This document shows, in pieces, positions 22,803-30,156 of a stretch of 32,431 nucleotides of DNA. The translations under genes and the position numbers were made by a program. This stretch comes from an uncultured Clostridia bacterium. Lineage in GTDB: Bacteria > Bacillota > Clostridia > Lachnospirales > Anaerotignaceae. The DNA lies in NCBI GenBank assembly GCA_944378105.1, contig CALWGC010000031.1, forward strand, positions 1 to 32,431, given 5' to 3'. Positions within the stretch are counted from its first letter, which is position 1, and each line of letters opens with the position of its first letter. The notes beneath the pieces are model-generated. The model was not told where the DNA came from, ran no database searches, and worked only from the letters and a program-made list of their open reading frames with translations.

Positions 22803-23438
22803 ATGTATTTGTTTTATTTGGGCGGTTTACTGCTGCCGGTGGCGCCGGAGAAGGTGGTTTGGAAAACAGAGGGACAAAACCGTCAGTTTCAGATGGTGAA
22901 CATGGAGCAATATGCAAAGATCAATCCAATGCAGCTGACCAAAATTCAATTTCAGGCCATTTTTCCAGGGATACGGACCCCTTTTTATGGGCAAGGGGGA
23001 GCGGTGGAAGAACCGTTCTTTTTATTGGAACAGCTGAAGGCCATGGCGACGGCACAAAAGGCAGTCCTGTTTCAAGTGGTGCGCGACAAGTTACCCTATG
23101 AGCGCAGCAGGCAAGTGACGCAGATGATGGTGACGGTGGAGCAATTTACGGTGACAGAAGAGGCAAGCAGTGGATATGATTTGGTGGTTGACATTGTGCT
23201 GCGGGAATACCAGGAGGCGAAAACCCAGCGGATGGAACAGCAGGGAGAAGTGAAAAAAGAAGAGAGAAGCAGCGAAAGAGAAGTGCCAACCAGTTACACC
23301 GTAAAAAGCGGGGACACCTTATGGGGGATTTGTAAGACCAGGCTAAACGACGGCAGCCGTTGTTATGAGGTGGCCAAAAAGAACGGCATTACCAATCCCA
23401 ATTTGATTTACCCGGGGCAGGTGATTTTATTTGAGTGA
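22803..23438 (+). CDS. xkdP: LysM tail protein (XkdP-like)
   Basis: 211-aa protein of the XkdP/YqbP type that joins the tail tube to the baseplate hub. The N-terminal region (YLFYLGGLLLPVAPEKVVWKT-like) is family typical. A charged linker (about residues 135-160) leads to a C-terminal LysM domain (about 163-210; SYTVKSGDTLWGICKTRLND and NPNLIYPGQVIL), which binds peptidoglycan or acts as a structural plug. GAGGGGGAG lies just upstream of ATG 22803. In PBSX it follows the giant XkdO tape measure; here it follows the chaperone directly. Confidence 0.92.
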   Translation: MYLFYLGGLLLPVAPEKVVWKTEGQNRQFQMVNMEQYAKINPMQLTKIQFQAIFPGIRTPFYGQGGAVEEPFFLLEQLKAMATAQKAVLFQVVRDKLPYERSRQVTQMMVTVEQFTVTEEASSGYDLVVDIVLREYQEAKTQRMEQQGEVKKEERSSEREVPTSYTVKSGDTLWGICKTRLNDGSRCYEVAKKNGITNPNLIYPGQVILFE

Positions 23439-24399
23439 GCTTTTGATGGAGCTGGACAACGAAGGAGTGACCTACCGGCCAGTGGTGGTGGGAGAGGTGG
23501 TGCTGAGCCGTTATCGGGTGAGCATGCCAGCCAAGGCCACCTTTACGGTGGCCAAGGACGACACCATCAATTTTCAGGAAGGAAACGAGGTACGGATTTA
23601 TTGGGATGGGGTCCTTTGTTTTTTGGGATATGTGTTTTCGAAAAAAAGGGACAAGGAAGAACAGATTGCCGTTTGTGCCTATGACCAGTTGCGGTATTTG
23701 AAAAACAAAGCCAGCTACATTTTCCAAAACAAGAAAGCCTCGGACATGGTGAAAGAAATATGCGGAGACTATCAATTACAGACGGGCACCATTTCTGACA
23801 GCGGGTTTGTGTTTGGGATTCGTGTGGAAGATGATATGCCGCTTTTGGATATTTTACAAAACGCCATAGATGACACGTACGCCAATACGGGACAGCAGTA
23901 TGTGTTATTTGATGACGGAGGAAAGATTTCGTTACAGCATGCAGAGGAGCTAAAAAGCAATTATGTGTTGACGGAAGGAAACGCAGAAAACTTTTCTTAT
24001 GAAAGCACCATTGACCGGGGGACGTACAACCAAGTGCGCTTAACCAGTTCGGGCAAGAAGGAAAATGTGACGGAATATTTGGCCAAAAACGAGGATGCCA
24101 TTGGAACATGGGGCGTTTTACAGCTGACGGGAACGGTGAAAGAGGAAGAAAACGGGGCGCAGAAGGCACAGGTATTGCTGGAAAACAGTGCGGTGGTTTG
24201 GCGGCGGCTGGTGTTTTTTGACGCACTGGGGGACATCTCGATCCGAGGGGGTTCGACCATTACGGTGCACATGGAAAAGACGGGCGATATTTTTTACCAT
24301 CAACCGATGACGGTGGAATGGGTCCATCATCGATTTGGAGAAAAAGGGCACCGGATGGAACTTTGTGTGCGCGGCGGGCGAATCAACGCGACAAAATAG
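23431..24399 (+). CDS. xkdQ: Baseplate hub protein (XkdQ, gp27/gpD-like)
   Basis: Hub protein of 322 aa around which the contractile baseplate assembles. The order of beta-strands matches XkdQ/YqbQ, including VRIYWDGVLCFLGYVFSKKRDKEEQ, AYDQLRYLKNKASYIFQNKKASDMVKEIC and the C-terminal VEWVHHRFGEKGHRMEL. The start is uncertain: TTG 23431 has AGGTGA about 7 nt upstream and overlaps the xkdP stop, while ATG 23446 is the alternative. No lysozyme domain is fused. Confidence 0.88.
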   Translation: MSELLMELDNEGVTYRPVVVGEVVLSRYRVSMPAKATFTVAKDDTINFQEGNEVRIYWDGVLCFLGYVFSKKRDKEEQIAVCAYDQLRYLKNKASYIFQNKKASDMVKEICGDYQLQTGTISDSGFVFGIRVEDDMPLLDILQNAIDDTYANTGQQYVLFDDGGKISLQHAEELKSNYVLTEGNAENFSYESTIDRGTYNQVRLTSSGKKENVTEYLAKNEDAIGTWGVLQLTGTVKEEENGAQKAQVLLENSAVVWRRLVFFDALGDISIRGGSTITVHMEKTGDIFYHQPMTVEWVHHRFGEKGHRMELCVRGGRINATK

Positions 24400-24415
24400 G
24401 AAAGGAGATGGCCGG

Positions 24416-25021
24416 ATGGAAGAAACATTGGAAGAGAGAGAATTACAGGAGCTTTTTTCGTTATTGGAAGAGCCGGCGGCCCGAGTGGAAGAGCCAAGGA
24501 CTGTGATTGAGCGATGGAAAGAGACAGAGCAAGTGATTCGACAGATGGAGCGAGTGATGCAAAGGCAGGAGACGAGGGTATTTTCTTCTGCCGCTTCACA
24601 GGTGGTACAGCTGGAGATGCCGCTTTTTTTCCGGGAAAACCGAGAGGAACAGTCTTTGGCCAGGCAGTTGTTTTTTGGCGGAGAGGCAGAAGAAGAGGCA
24701 AAAGGCAGAACGAGGGACGGTTGGCTTTTGGAAAATGGCCAAGTGAAAGACACCATACTGGAAGAAAAAGAGCGGGAAAAGGCACGCTTAGAAGAAAAAC
24801 AAACAGAGCAGTTACGGCAGGAAGTGCGCAGTTTCTTTACGGAGCGGCAAAAAGAAACGGAGCGGTTACAGGAAGAAACCAATGCGACCAATGCATGGCC
24901 CATCGCCTTTTATAACCAGATTACATTGCAGCAAGGGGCCGGATGGCAACAGTTGATCCAGCAGTTGACGGAGGAATTGGAGCATGCCATGGAGGCCGGG
25001 TGTACGGGGGTACACAGGTAA
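24416..25021 (+). CDS. Charged coiled-coil protein, unknown; candidate mini tape measure
   Basis: I do not recognise a family for this 201-aa protein. It is almost entirely predicted helix, very rich in Glu, Gln and Arg. A first helical block covers about residues 1-60, a second about 112-165 (EEKEREKARLEEKQTEQLRQ), with an aromatic-containing C-terminus. No membrane helix is visible. It lies between the xkdQ and xkdR homologues, where PBSX/skin elements normally have no gene. As no XkdO-type tape measure exists upstream, this is the best candidate for a short replacement. At about 0.15 nm per helical residue it could measure at most roughly 30 nm. It could instead be a hub-associated adaptor. 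AAAGGAG (24401-24407) sets the start. Confidence 0.6.
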   Translation: MEETLEERELQELFSLLEEPAARVEEPRTVIERWKETEQVIRQMERVMQRQETRVFSSAASQVVQLEMPLFFRENREEQSLARQLFFGGEAEEEAKGRTRDGWLLENGQVKDTILEEKEREKARLEEKQTEQLRQEVRSFFTERQKETERLQEETNATNAWPIAFYNQITLQQGAGWQQLIQQLTEELEHAMEAGCTGVHR

Positions 25022-25044
25022 GGAAAGAAAGGAGGAGAGGGAAC

Positions 25045-25410
25045 ATGGAAGAATTGCTGCGGCTGTTTCAGCAGGCGGCGGTGGAAGCAGGCGAGAGCAC
25101 GTATCCGATGAAGTTATTATTTGGGGTGGTGATGGAGGAAAGCCCACTGCAAATTTTAGCGGACCAGCGGTTACTGCTTTCGGGGGATCTCCTCTATCTT
25201 TCTTCAGCTGTATCGAAGCGGGAAATGGTGGTGGAAGTGCACCACCAAACAGAATCGACCAACTGTGGCGACGGCGCGCATAGTCATGCCATCACAGGGA
25301 TGAAGACGGTGGTGGTACACAACCAATTGAAAAAAGGAGAACAAGTGTTGATGTTACGAATGCAAGGCGGACAGCGGTTTTTGGTACTAGACAGGGTGGT
25401 GAGACCATGA
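25045..25410 (+). CDS. xkdR: Baseplate protein XkdR-like (DUF2577)
   Basis: 121-aa beta-rich protein of the XkdR/DUF2577 family. It has the conserved VEVHHQTE-like strand with the polar stretch and ITGMKTVVVHNQLKKGEQVLMLRMQGGQRFLVLDRVV, characteristic of OB-fold hub components. AGGAGG lies 8-9 nt before ATG 25045. It overlaps xkdS by 4 nt (ATGA). It is thought to be part of the tail tip of contractile particles. Confidence 0.88.
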   Translation: MEELLRLFQQAAVEAGESTYPMKLLFGVVMEESPLQILADQRLLLSGDLLYLSSAVSKREMVVEVHHQTESTNCGDGAHSHAITGMKTVVVHNQLKKGEQVLMLRMQGGQRFLVLDRVVRP

Positions 25411-25817
25411 TACCAACAAAGACGGCGGTGACGGCCACGACGACCCAAAGCGGAAACAAGACCTATCGGCTGGACAAAGAAACCAAACGGATTATGGGGT
25501 TTATCAACGGGCAAGCGGCCATGGAGCAAGCGGTGGAAATTTTATTGGAGACAGAACGATATGCCTATGAAATTTATGATTGGTCCTTTGGCAGCCAGTT
25601 ACACGAGTTGATGGGGCTTGGTGTTTGGGAAGCGGAGCTGAAGGCGGCCTCGTACATCCGAGAGGCTTTACTGGTGGACGACCGGGTGGTGGAGGTGAAG
25701 GACATGCAGGTGAAAGGGCAAAACAACCATCTTTCTGTCTCCTTTTCGGTGGTCACAAAAGAAGGCGTTTTGGAACAAGAATGGGAGGTGAGCGAAGTTG
25801 GAATTAAAGTCTTATGA
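25407..25817 (+). CDS. xkdS: Baseplate wedge protein XkdS-like (DUF2634, gp25-like)
   Basis: 136-aa protein of the XkdS/DUF2634 type, related to the T4 gp25 family that starts sheath polymerisation. Typical segments are TYRLDKETKRIMGFINGQAAMEQAVEILLETERY and YEIYDWSFGSQLHELMG. The start overlaps the xkdR stop and the end overlaps xkdT by 20 nt, indicating coupled translation of the baseplate genes. Complete in length. Confidence 0.92.
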   Translation: MIPTKTAVTATTTQSGNKTYRLDKETKRIMGFINGQAAMEQAVEILLETERYAYEIYDWSFGSQLHELMGLGVWEAELKAASYIREALLVDDRVVEVKDMQVKGQNNHLSVSFSVVTKEGVLEQEWEVSEVGIKVL

Positions 25818-26868
25818 AACACTGTTGGAAGAAAAGTTGGCACAAATTGACCATACCATGGACAAGCGGCAAGGAAGTATTATTTATGACACATTGGCGC
25901 CCAATGCGGCAGAAAGTGCGCAGATGTATTTGGCCATGGCGTTGTTATTGGACCGCACTTTTGGAGACACGGCCACAGGAGAGGACCTGACCAGGCGGGC
26001 GGCGGAGCGAAACATCATCCGAAAAGAATCCATTGCATCGATTGTGAAAGGGAAGTTTTACAATTTGGACCAGGATTTGATCAATGTACCATTGGGGTCG
26101 CGATTTTCCGGTGGCGGGTTAAACTTTGTGGTGACAAAGAAGCTGGAGCAAGGGGTATTTGAGTTGACTTGTGACACGGCGGGAGAAATTGGCAACAGCT
26201 ATTTGGGCCGTGTGATTCCGGTGGACTATATAGAAGGGCTGGCGACGGCAGAGACGGTGGAATTTGTGCTTTATGGAGAAGAAGAGGAAGACGACGAAAC
26301 GCTCCGCAGCCGATATTTAGCCAGTTTTCAGCAGATGGCCTTTGGGGGCAACATTGACGATTACAAAGAAAAAATCAACAGCTTTGAAAGCGTTGGCGGA
26401 TGCAAAGTGATTCCCGTATTTCAAGGCGGCGGAACGGTGAAAATTGTGATCATCAACAATGGATACCGAGCGGCCTCGGCGGAATTGGTGGAAGAAATTC
26501 AAACGGCTGTGGACCCATCGCCCCAGGGGACGGGGGTTGGCATTGCGCCCATTGGGCATACGGTGACGGTGGAATCGGTGGCCGAGACGGAAGTGACGGT
26601 GCTGATGCAGGTTACTTTTGAAGAAGGGGTCTTATGGGACAGTGTGGCAGAAGATATCACGGAGATAATTGAGGAATATCTGGTTTCACTGGCCAGGGAG
26701 TGGCAAGACAGAAGCCAGCTGGTGGTCCGGATTAGTCAGATTGAAACGAGGGTGTTGGAATTACCGGGGATCATTGATGTATTTGGAACGACGGTAAATG
26801 GCAGCACAGACAATCTGACGCTAGATCCTTATGCGATTCCTGTGTTAAAGAAGGTGGCGCAGGCATGA
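25798..26868 (+). CDS. xkdT: Baseplate J protein XkdT-like (gp6/gpJ-like)
   Basis: 356-aa baseplate J family protein that forms the wedge ring anchoring fibres. Landmarks are DKRQGSIIYDTLAPNAAESAQMYLAMALLLDRTF near the N-terminus, ERNIIRKES, IPVDYIEGLATAE and VLPGIIDV-like ELPGIIDVFGTTVNG near the end. It begins with TTG 25798, preceded by GGAGGTGAG, since no suitable ATG is present at the conserved N-terminus. Confidence 0.93.
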   Translation: MELKSYETLLEEKLAQIDHTMDKRQGSIIYDTLAPNAAESAQMYLAMALLLDRTFGDTATGEDLTRRAAERNIIRKESIASIVKGKFYNLDQDLINVPLGSRFSGGGLNFVVTKKLEQGVFELTCDTAGEIGNSYLGRVIPVDYIEGLATAETVEFVLYGEEEEDDETLRSRYLASFQQMAFGGNIDDYKEKINSFESVGGCKVIPVFQGGGTVKIVIINNGYRAASAELVEEIQTAVDPSPQGTGVGIAPIGHTVTVESVAETEVTVLMQVTFEEGVLWDSVAEDITEIIEEYLVSLAREWQDRSQLVVRISQIETRVLELPGIIDVFGTTVNGSTDNLTLDPYAIPVLKKVAQA

Positions 26869-27404
26869 AAACATATCTTTCTTATCTTCCGCCTTTTTTA
26901 CAGGAATATCAAGAGATTCAAGCAATTGCCAAGGTAGAGGACAAGGTTTTGGAAGCGCTTTGGCAGGCGTTTACTTCGTTGGAAGAAAACCAATGGATTC
27001 AAACGGCCAACGAAGAGGGGATTCGCCGGAGAGAAAAAATGATGGGATTGCCGGGCAGCACATTATCTTTGGAAGAGCGGCGCACGCGTATTTTAAGTAA
27101 CTGGAATGCGGCCATTCCGTTTACGGACGAGACATTTCGGCAATGGGTGGATAGTATGATGGGAGATGCGCCGTATACATTGGTGATTGACGGCAGCCGG
27201 TATTTGGTGGAGCTGACGCTACACAAAATGTATTCGGCCAGGACCACGTTATTTTTAACCACAGGGCGCAACATGGTGCCGGCCAACATGGAAATGCGGA
27301 TTGAGTTTTTATATAACCAATACAGCCAATGCCACGCGTTTACCCATGGGGCCTTGGCGGCTTGGCAGCACCGGCAGTTGAGTGAGGAGGCGTATGCACA
27401 GTAA
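26865..27404 (+). CDS. xkdU: Baseplate/tail protein XkdU-like (DUF2313)
   Basis: 179-aa protein of the XkdU/DUF2313 (YmfQ) type, related to phage gpI, which links the J ring to the tail fibre. It shows the expected YLPPFLQEYQEIQAIAKVE start, then RREKMMGLPGSTLSLEERRTRIL and EMRIEFLYNQYSQ near the end. ATGA overlap with xkdT and TAATG overlap with the fibre gene. Confidence 0.9.
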   Translation: MKTYLSYLPPFLQEYQEIQAIAKVEDKVLEALWQAFTSLEENQWIQTANEEGIRRREKMMGLPGSTLSLEERRTRILSNWNAAIPFTDETFRQWVDSMMGDAPYTLVIDGSRYLVELTLHKMYSARTTLFLTTGRNMVPANMEMRIEFLYNQYSQCHAFTHGALAAWQHRQLSEEAYAQ

Positions 27405-27763
27405 TGGCAACCTATACAACAAATTATGATTTGATCAAACCGGACAGCGAAGATTATTACAACATTGAAGACTTTAACCAAAACGCAGATGTCATTGATG
27501 AGGAACTGAAAAAAAGAGAGGACCACGAATCCAATACTTCAAACCCCCATCAAGTGACGGCAGCCCAAGTGGGCGCGGCAGAGATGGAGCACAGCCATAC
27601 TTGGGAAAACATTTCTGCAGGGGCCTTACCGGTTTATATGGGCGGTACAGGAAAGGTGGGGTATGTGAGCACGGAGTTGACGACGGCTTATCGTGGCATT
27701 ACGTTGACACAGGAAACCCCAACGAGAGTCAGCAACGGAACCATTACGGGGGTGTATAGCTAA
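27404..27763 (+). CDS. Short tail-fibre-like protein
   Basis: 119-aa protein that resembles the N-terminal attachment part of clostridial tail fibres (NYDLIKPDSEDYYNIEDFNQ and SNPHQVTAAQVGAA, which is a common collagen-like/fibre trimerisation repeat). The normal large receptor-binding C-terminus is missing; the protein ends soon after a VYMGGTGKVGYVS strand. It may be a reduced fibre, with recognition moved to the following gene. TAATG junctions on both sides show tight coupling. Confidence 0.78.
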   Translation: MATYTTNYDLIKPDSEDYYNIEDFNQNADVIDEELKKREDHESNTSNPHQVTAAQVGAAEMEHSHTWENISAGALPVYMGGTGKVGYVSTELTTAYRGITLTQETPTRVSNGTITGVYS

Positions 27764-28284
27764 TGCCGCTTTATATGGGAAATTCGGGAACGATTTATCC
27801 GCTGCGGGAGATGTTTTGTGGTGTCAGTGGCGCCATCCATCCTTTTTTTCGCATGTATGCAGGCATTAGCGGAGAAATCAAAGAAATATTTTCAGGTGTA
27901 CAGTTGGAGCAAATTCCATTGAACATTGTGGGAAGTGGGCACAATGTAACACTGAGTTGGGGGCCCTATTATGGCTATGATTATGCGTTTTCCATAGGCC
28001 AAGAAGGTGGCAGTGGTTATGCAGAGGCCGGATACCGAATTTATGGTTTATTTGAAGGCGATTCCATTTTTATACATGCCACAGAATGCGGAAGTTATTT
28101 GGACAGCATTCTTATTGACAATGGAGAAGAGACAAAAATTACACAAAGTGAAATGACCTATGTGAAAAAAGCCGGGGAGAACTATATCGATTTGATGTGT
28201 CATTGTTTTTTGGGAGAAGATGGCGCGGACTGGATTATTTGGTATCTCTATGAACTACAGATCAATGGGAAAGTGATTGTGTAA
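27763..28284 (+). CDS. Unknown tail-tip protein with N-terminal short repeats
   Basis: I do not recognise a family for this 173-aa protein. The first 45 residues contain three imperfect repeats of about 14-15 residues built on (Y/C/A)xG(N/V/I)SGxI (YMGNSGTI, CGVSGAI, AGISGEI). The rest is rich in Gly, Tyr and acidic residues, with a beta-strand look (VTLSWGPYYGYDYAF, AGYRIYGLFEGDSIFIHA). No signal peptide. Position after the fibre gene and before XkdX points to a receptor-binding or fibre-accessory role. Confidence 0.65.
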   Translation: MPLYMGNSGTIYPLREMFCGVSGAIHPFFRMYAGISGEIKEIFSGVQLEQIPLNIVGSGHNVTLSWGPYYGYDYAFSIGQEGGSGYAEAGYRIYGLFEGDSIFIHATECGSYLDSILIDNGEETKITQSEMTYVKKAGENYIDLMCHCFLGEDGADWIIWYLYELQINGKVIV

Positions 28285-28295
28285 GGAGGGAAAGC

Positions 28296-28646
28296 ATGAT
28301 TCGTTTTGCAGACGGGACGGAATTGGAAAGTGTTTCGGTATATGGAGGAAAGATGTTTTTTGAGCTGGAAAAACGGTCTTATTTAGACATTACCGTTACG
28401 GGGTGCACTTATGAAACGGTGCAGCAGTACTTTGTGGACGGGGCCAGTTTTTCGGTGGTAGAAGACGGGGAAACTTTTGACAAGAGTGAATATAACATCG
28501 CAGGTGACATCACAGACCACAGAAACGGACAGTTTACGGTGCGCATGAGTGCCAAAAACGAGAGAGAAGTGGCCATGGATACGCTGGAAAAAGAAAACGC
28601 CATTTTGCTGTTTGAGACAGTGACAGGAGGGGAATGGGTTGAATAA
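28296..28646 (+). CDS. Phage-element protein of unknown function
   Basis: 116-aa protein, unrecognised. It is beta-rich and acidic (IRFADGTELESVSVYGGKMFFELEKRSYLDITVTG at the start), without membrane segments. Similar small beta proteins occur just before XkdX in clostridial PBSX-like phages, where they may be fibre-associated. GGAGG lies upstream of ATG 28296, and the 3' end overlaps xkdX by 8 nt. Confidence 0.65.
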   Translation: MIRFADGTELESVSVYGGKMFFELEKRSYLDITVTGCTYETVQQYFVDGASFSVVEDGETFDKSEYNIAGDITDHRNGQFTVRMSAKNEREVAMDTLEKENAILLFETVTGGEWVE

Positions 28647-28776
28647 AAAAGAAAAAGTGATTTCCTATTTTCAAAAAGGGATTTATCAGAAAAAACATTT
28701 GCAGGCCTTCGTAAAAGCAGGGCTTTTGACAAGCGAAGAATATGAATCGCTGGCAAAGGAACCGATGCCAGCATAA
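28639..28776 (+). CDS. xkdX: XkdX family protein
   Basis: Very small 45-aa protein of the XkdX family, a marker for the end of the tail-fibre module in PBSX-like phages; function not established. The family pattern is visible in KEKVISYFQKGIYQKKHLQA and AGLLTSEEYESL. It begins with TTG 28639, preceded by AGGAGGGG (28626-28633), and overlaps the previous stop. Confidence 0.85.
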   Translation: MNKKEKVISYFQKGIYQKKHLQAFVKAGLLTSEEYESLAKEPMPA

Positions 28777-28795
28777 TGCAAAGGGGATTGGCGGG

Positions 28796-29116
28796 ATGGA
28801 GCAGACAATCATAGAGTATTATTTACAGGGGATATGGAGCCTGGGAATGCTGCTGCTGGGGCTGGGATATGGAAAGTTATTGAAAAAAGTGAGGGAGCAG
28901 GAAGCCATTGTGCAGGGGGTACAGGCCTTGTTACGGGACAGGATCATCCAATCCTATAATCATTATATGGACAAGGGGTATTGTCCCATTTATGCATTGG
29001 AAAATTTGCAGATATTGTATGAGCAATACTGTGCGTTAGGCGGAAACGGCACGATGGCAGAGCTGATGGAAAAGTTGAGAAAGCTTCCAACGGAAAGGCA
29101 GGTGTTCATTGTATGA
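28796..29116 (+). CDS. Phage membrane protein before the lysis genes
   Basis: 106-aa protein with one N-terminal hydrophobic segment (about residues 10-27, YLQGIWSLGMLLLGLGYGKL) and a soluble helical remainder (VQALLRDRIIQSYNHYMDKGYCPIYALENLQILYEQY). Proteins of this shape follow XkdX in clostridial phages and are often near the lysis cassette. Function is not known; an accessory holin or fibre-assembly role is possible. ATG 28796 follows GGGG; the longer frame starts inside xkdX. ATGA overlap with the next gene. Confidence 0.7.
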   Translation: MEQTIIEYYLQGIWSLGMLLLGLGYGKLLKKVREQEAIVQGVQALLRDRIIQSYNHYMDKGYCPIYALENLQILYEQYCALGGNGTMAELMEKLRKLPTERQVFIV

Positions 29117-29286
29117 AATTTGAGGTACTGAATATTCAGGAATTGACGGTCATTTGCATTTGCGGGATTGCACTGGTTGCAGCTGTATTTTATGGACAGG
29201 AAAATTTATCGATGGCCATTGGCAGTGGGCTGATTGGTTATTTGGGCGGCGTCACCACGGGCGAAAAGGGGGAAAATCATGAGTGA
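29113..29286 (+). CDS. Small holin-like membrane protein
   Basis: 57-aa protein with two hydrophobic segments (about residues 11-27 and 33-47) and a short charged C-terminus, consistent with a small holin of the two-helix kind. It lies directly before the endolysin, with overlaps of 4 nt upstream and 8 nt downstream. A holin role is inferred from size, topology and position. Confidence 0.65.
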   Translation: MKFEVLNIQELTVICICGIALVAAVFYGQENLSMAIGSGLIGYLGGVTTGEKGENHE

Positions 29287-29851
29287 GACACAAACGTGCA
29301 GAGACATTTCGGCCCTGACGGTAGAGGCCCAGAAGGCTTGCCGCGCTTTTTTGGAAAAATGCGAAAAAGCGGGAGTGGATATTTTTCTGACGGAGACCTA
29401 TCGATCCCAGGAGAGACAAAACGCGCTGTATGCCCAGGGAAGAACTGCGCCGGGGCAGATTGTGACTTGGACAAAAAACAGCCGCCATACATCCAGACGT
29501 GCTTGGGACATTGCTTGCAACCCTCCCCAGGCTTTATATGATACGTCAGTATTAAAGCAGGCGGGGCAAATTGGAATGGAGATGGGCATTACCTGGGGTG
29601 GCAGTTGGCAGACGCCGGACATGCCACATTTTGAAGTAGATACAGATTTTTGTTGGGTGGAAGAAACAGAGGAGGAAGAAGAGATGGAACCAATCTATCA
29701 AACCTTGGAAGAAGTGCCTCAGTGGGGCAAAGCAACCATTCAAAAATTGATGGACAAAGGATTTTTAAGTGGAGATGGAAAGGCCTTGCGTCTGACAGAG
29801 ACGGCAGTACGGGTACTGGTGATTCAAGACCGGGCAGGTCTTTACGATTAA
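29279..29851 (+). CDS. M15-family peptidase endolysin
   Basis: 190-aa peptidoglycan hydrolase (D-Ala-D-Ala carboxypeptidase / L-Ala-D-Glu endopeptidase family). Zn-binding signatures are SRHTSRRAWDIA, where the usual Gly of SxHxxGxAxD is Arg, and the C-terminal DMPHFEVD. The N-terminal part FLEKCEKAGVDIFLTETYRS is typical. After the catalytic domain (about residues 1-125) comes a small C-terminal domain, VPQWGKATIQKLMDKGFLSGDGK, found in many clostridial phage endolysins. ATG 29279 follows AAGGGGG. It would release the particles by lysis. Confidence 0.9.
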   Translation: MSETQTCRDISALTVEAQKACRAFLEKCEKAGVDIFLTETYRSQERQNALYAQGRTAPGQIVTWTKNSRHTSRRAWDIACNPPQALYDTSVLKQAGQIGMEMGITWGGSWQTPDMPHFEVDTDFCWVEETEEEEEMEPIYQTLEEVPQWGKATIQKLMDKGFLSGDGKALRLTETAVRVLVIQDRAGLYD

Positions 29852-29854
29852 AGG

Positions 29855-29906
29855 AAAAAAAGGCAGCGAAGAAAAAGGGAAGCGTGGTCTTCGCTGCCTT
29901 TTTTGA
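29855..29906 (+). terminator. Terminator of the phage late operon
   Basis: Stem AAGGCAGCGAAGA / TCTTCGCTGCCTT (arms about 29860-29872 and 29888-29900) followed by a T-run. It is the only clear terminator after the start of the rightward operon at about 13.9 kb. Confidence 0.88.
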
Positions 29907-29924
29907 AAAAAATGAAAAAAGCTC

Positions 29925-29953
29925 TTGCAATACGCTTTGGAACGTACTATAAT
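29925..29953 (+). promoter_or_regulatory. Strong sigma-A promoter for the tRNA pair
   Basis: TTGCAA (29925-29930), 17-bp spacer, perfect TATAAT (29948-29953), only about 12 nt before the predicted transcription start ahead of the first tRNA. Confidence 0.75.
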
Positions 29954-29972
29954 AATACTGTTCGAAAAATTT

Positions 29973-30045
29973 GGAAACGTAGCTCAGCAGGGAGAGCGGT
30001 AGCTTCACACGCTATAGGTCGCAGGTTCGAGCCCTGTCGTTTCCA
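29973..30045 (+). tRNA. tRNA-Val (anticodon CAC)
   Basis: Complete 73-nt cloverleaf: acceptor GGAAACG/CGTTTCC, D arm GCTC...GAGC, anticodon stem GTAGC/GCTAT with loop TTCACAC (anticodon CAC, reading GTG), and T arm GCAGG TTCGAGC CCTGT. No CCA is encoded. This tRNA serves a frequent codon in the surrounding genes. Confidence 0.95.
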
Positions 30046-30055
30046 CTTTATCTTT

Positions 30056-30126
30056 GCGGATGTAGTTTAGTGGTAGAACTTCAGCTTCCCAAGCTGACTG
30101 TGCGAGTTCGATTCTCGTCATCCGCT
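30056..30126 (+). tRNA. tRNA-Gly (anticodon CCC)
   Basis: Complete 71-nt cloverleaf: acceptor GCGGATG/CATCCGC, D arm GTTT...GAAC, anticodon stem TCAGC/GCTGA with loop TTCCCAA (anticodon CCC, reading GGG), and T arm CGAGT TCGATTC TCGTC with one mismatch tolerated. No CCA is encoded. Cotranscribed with tRNA-Val and followed by a terminator. Confidence 0.93.
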
Positions 30127-30129
30127 CTT

Positions 30130-30156
30130 GACCGCTGGTAACAGCGGTCTTTTTTT
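30130..30156 (+). terminator. Terminator after the tRNA pair
   Basis: GACCGCTG (30130-30137), GTAA loop, CAGCGGTC (30142-30149), T7. Confidence 0.92.

Noticed and set aside
24118..24903. Long minus-strand frame opposite xkdQ and the coiled-coil gene
   Set aside because: It spans two well-supported plus-strand genes, has no ribosome binding site and a Ser/Phe-rich composition typical of an antisense shadow.
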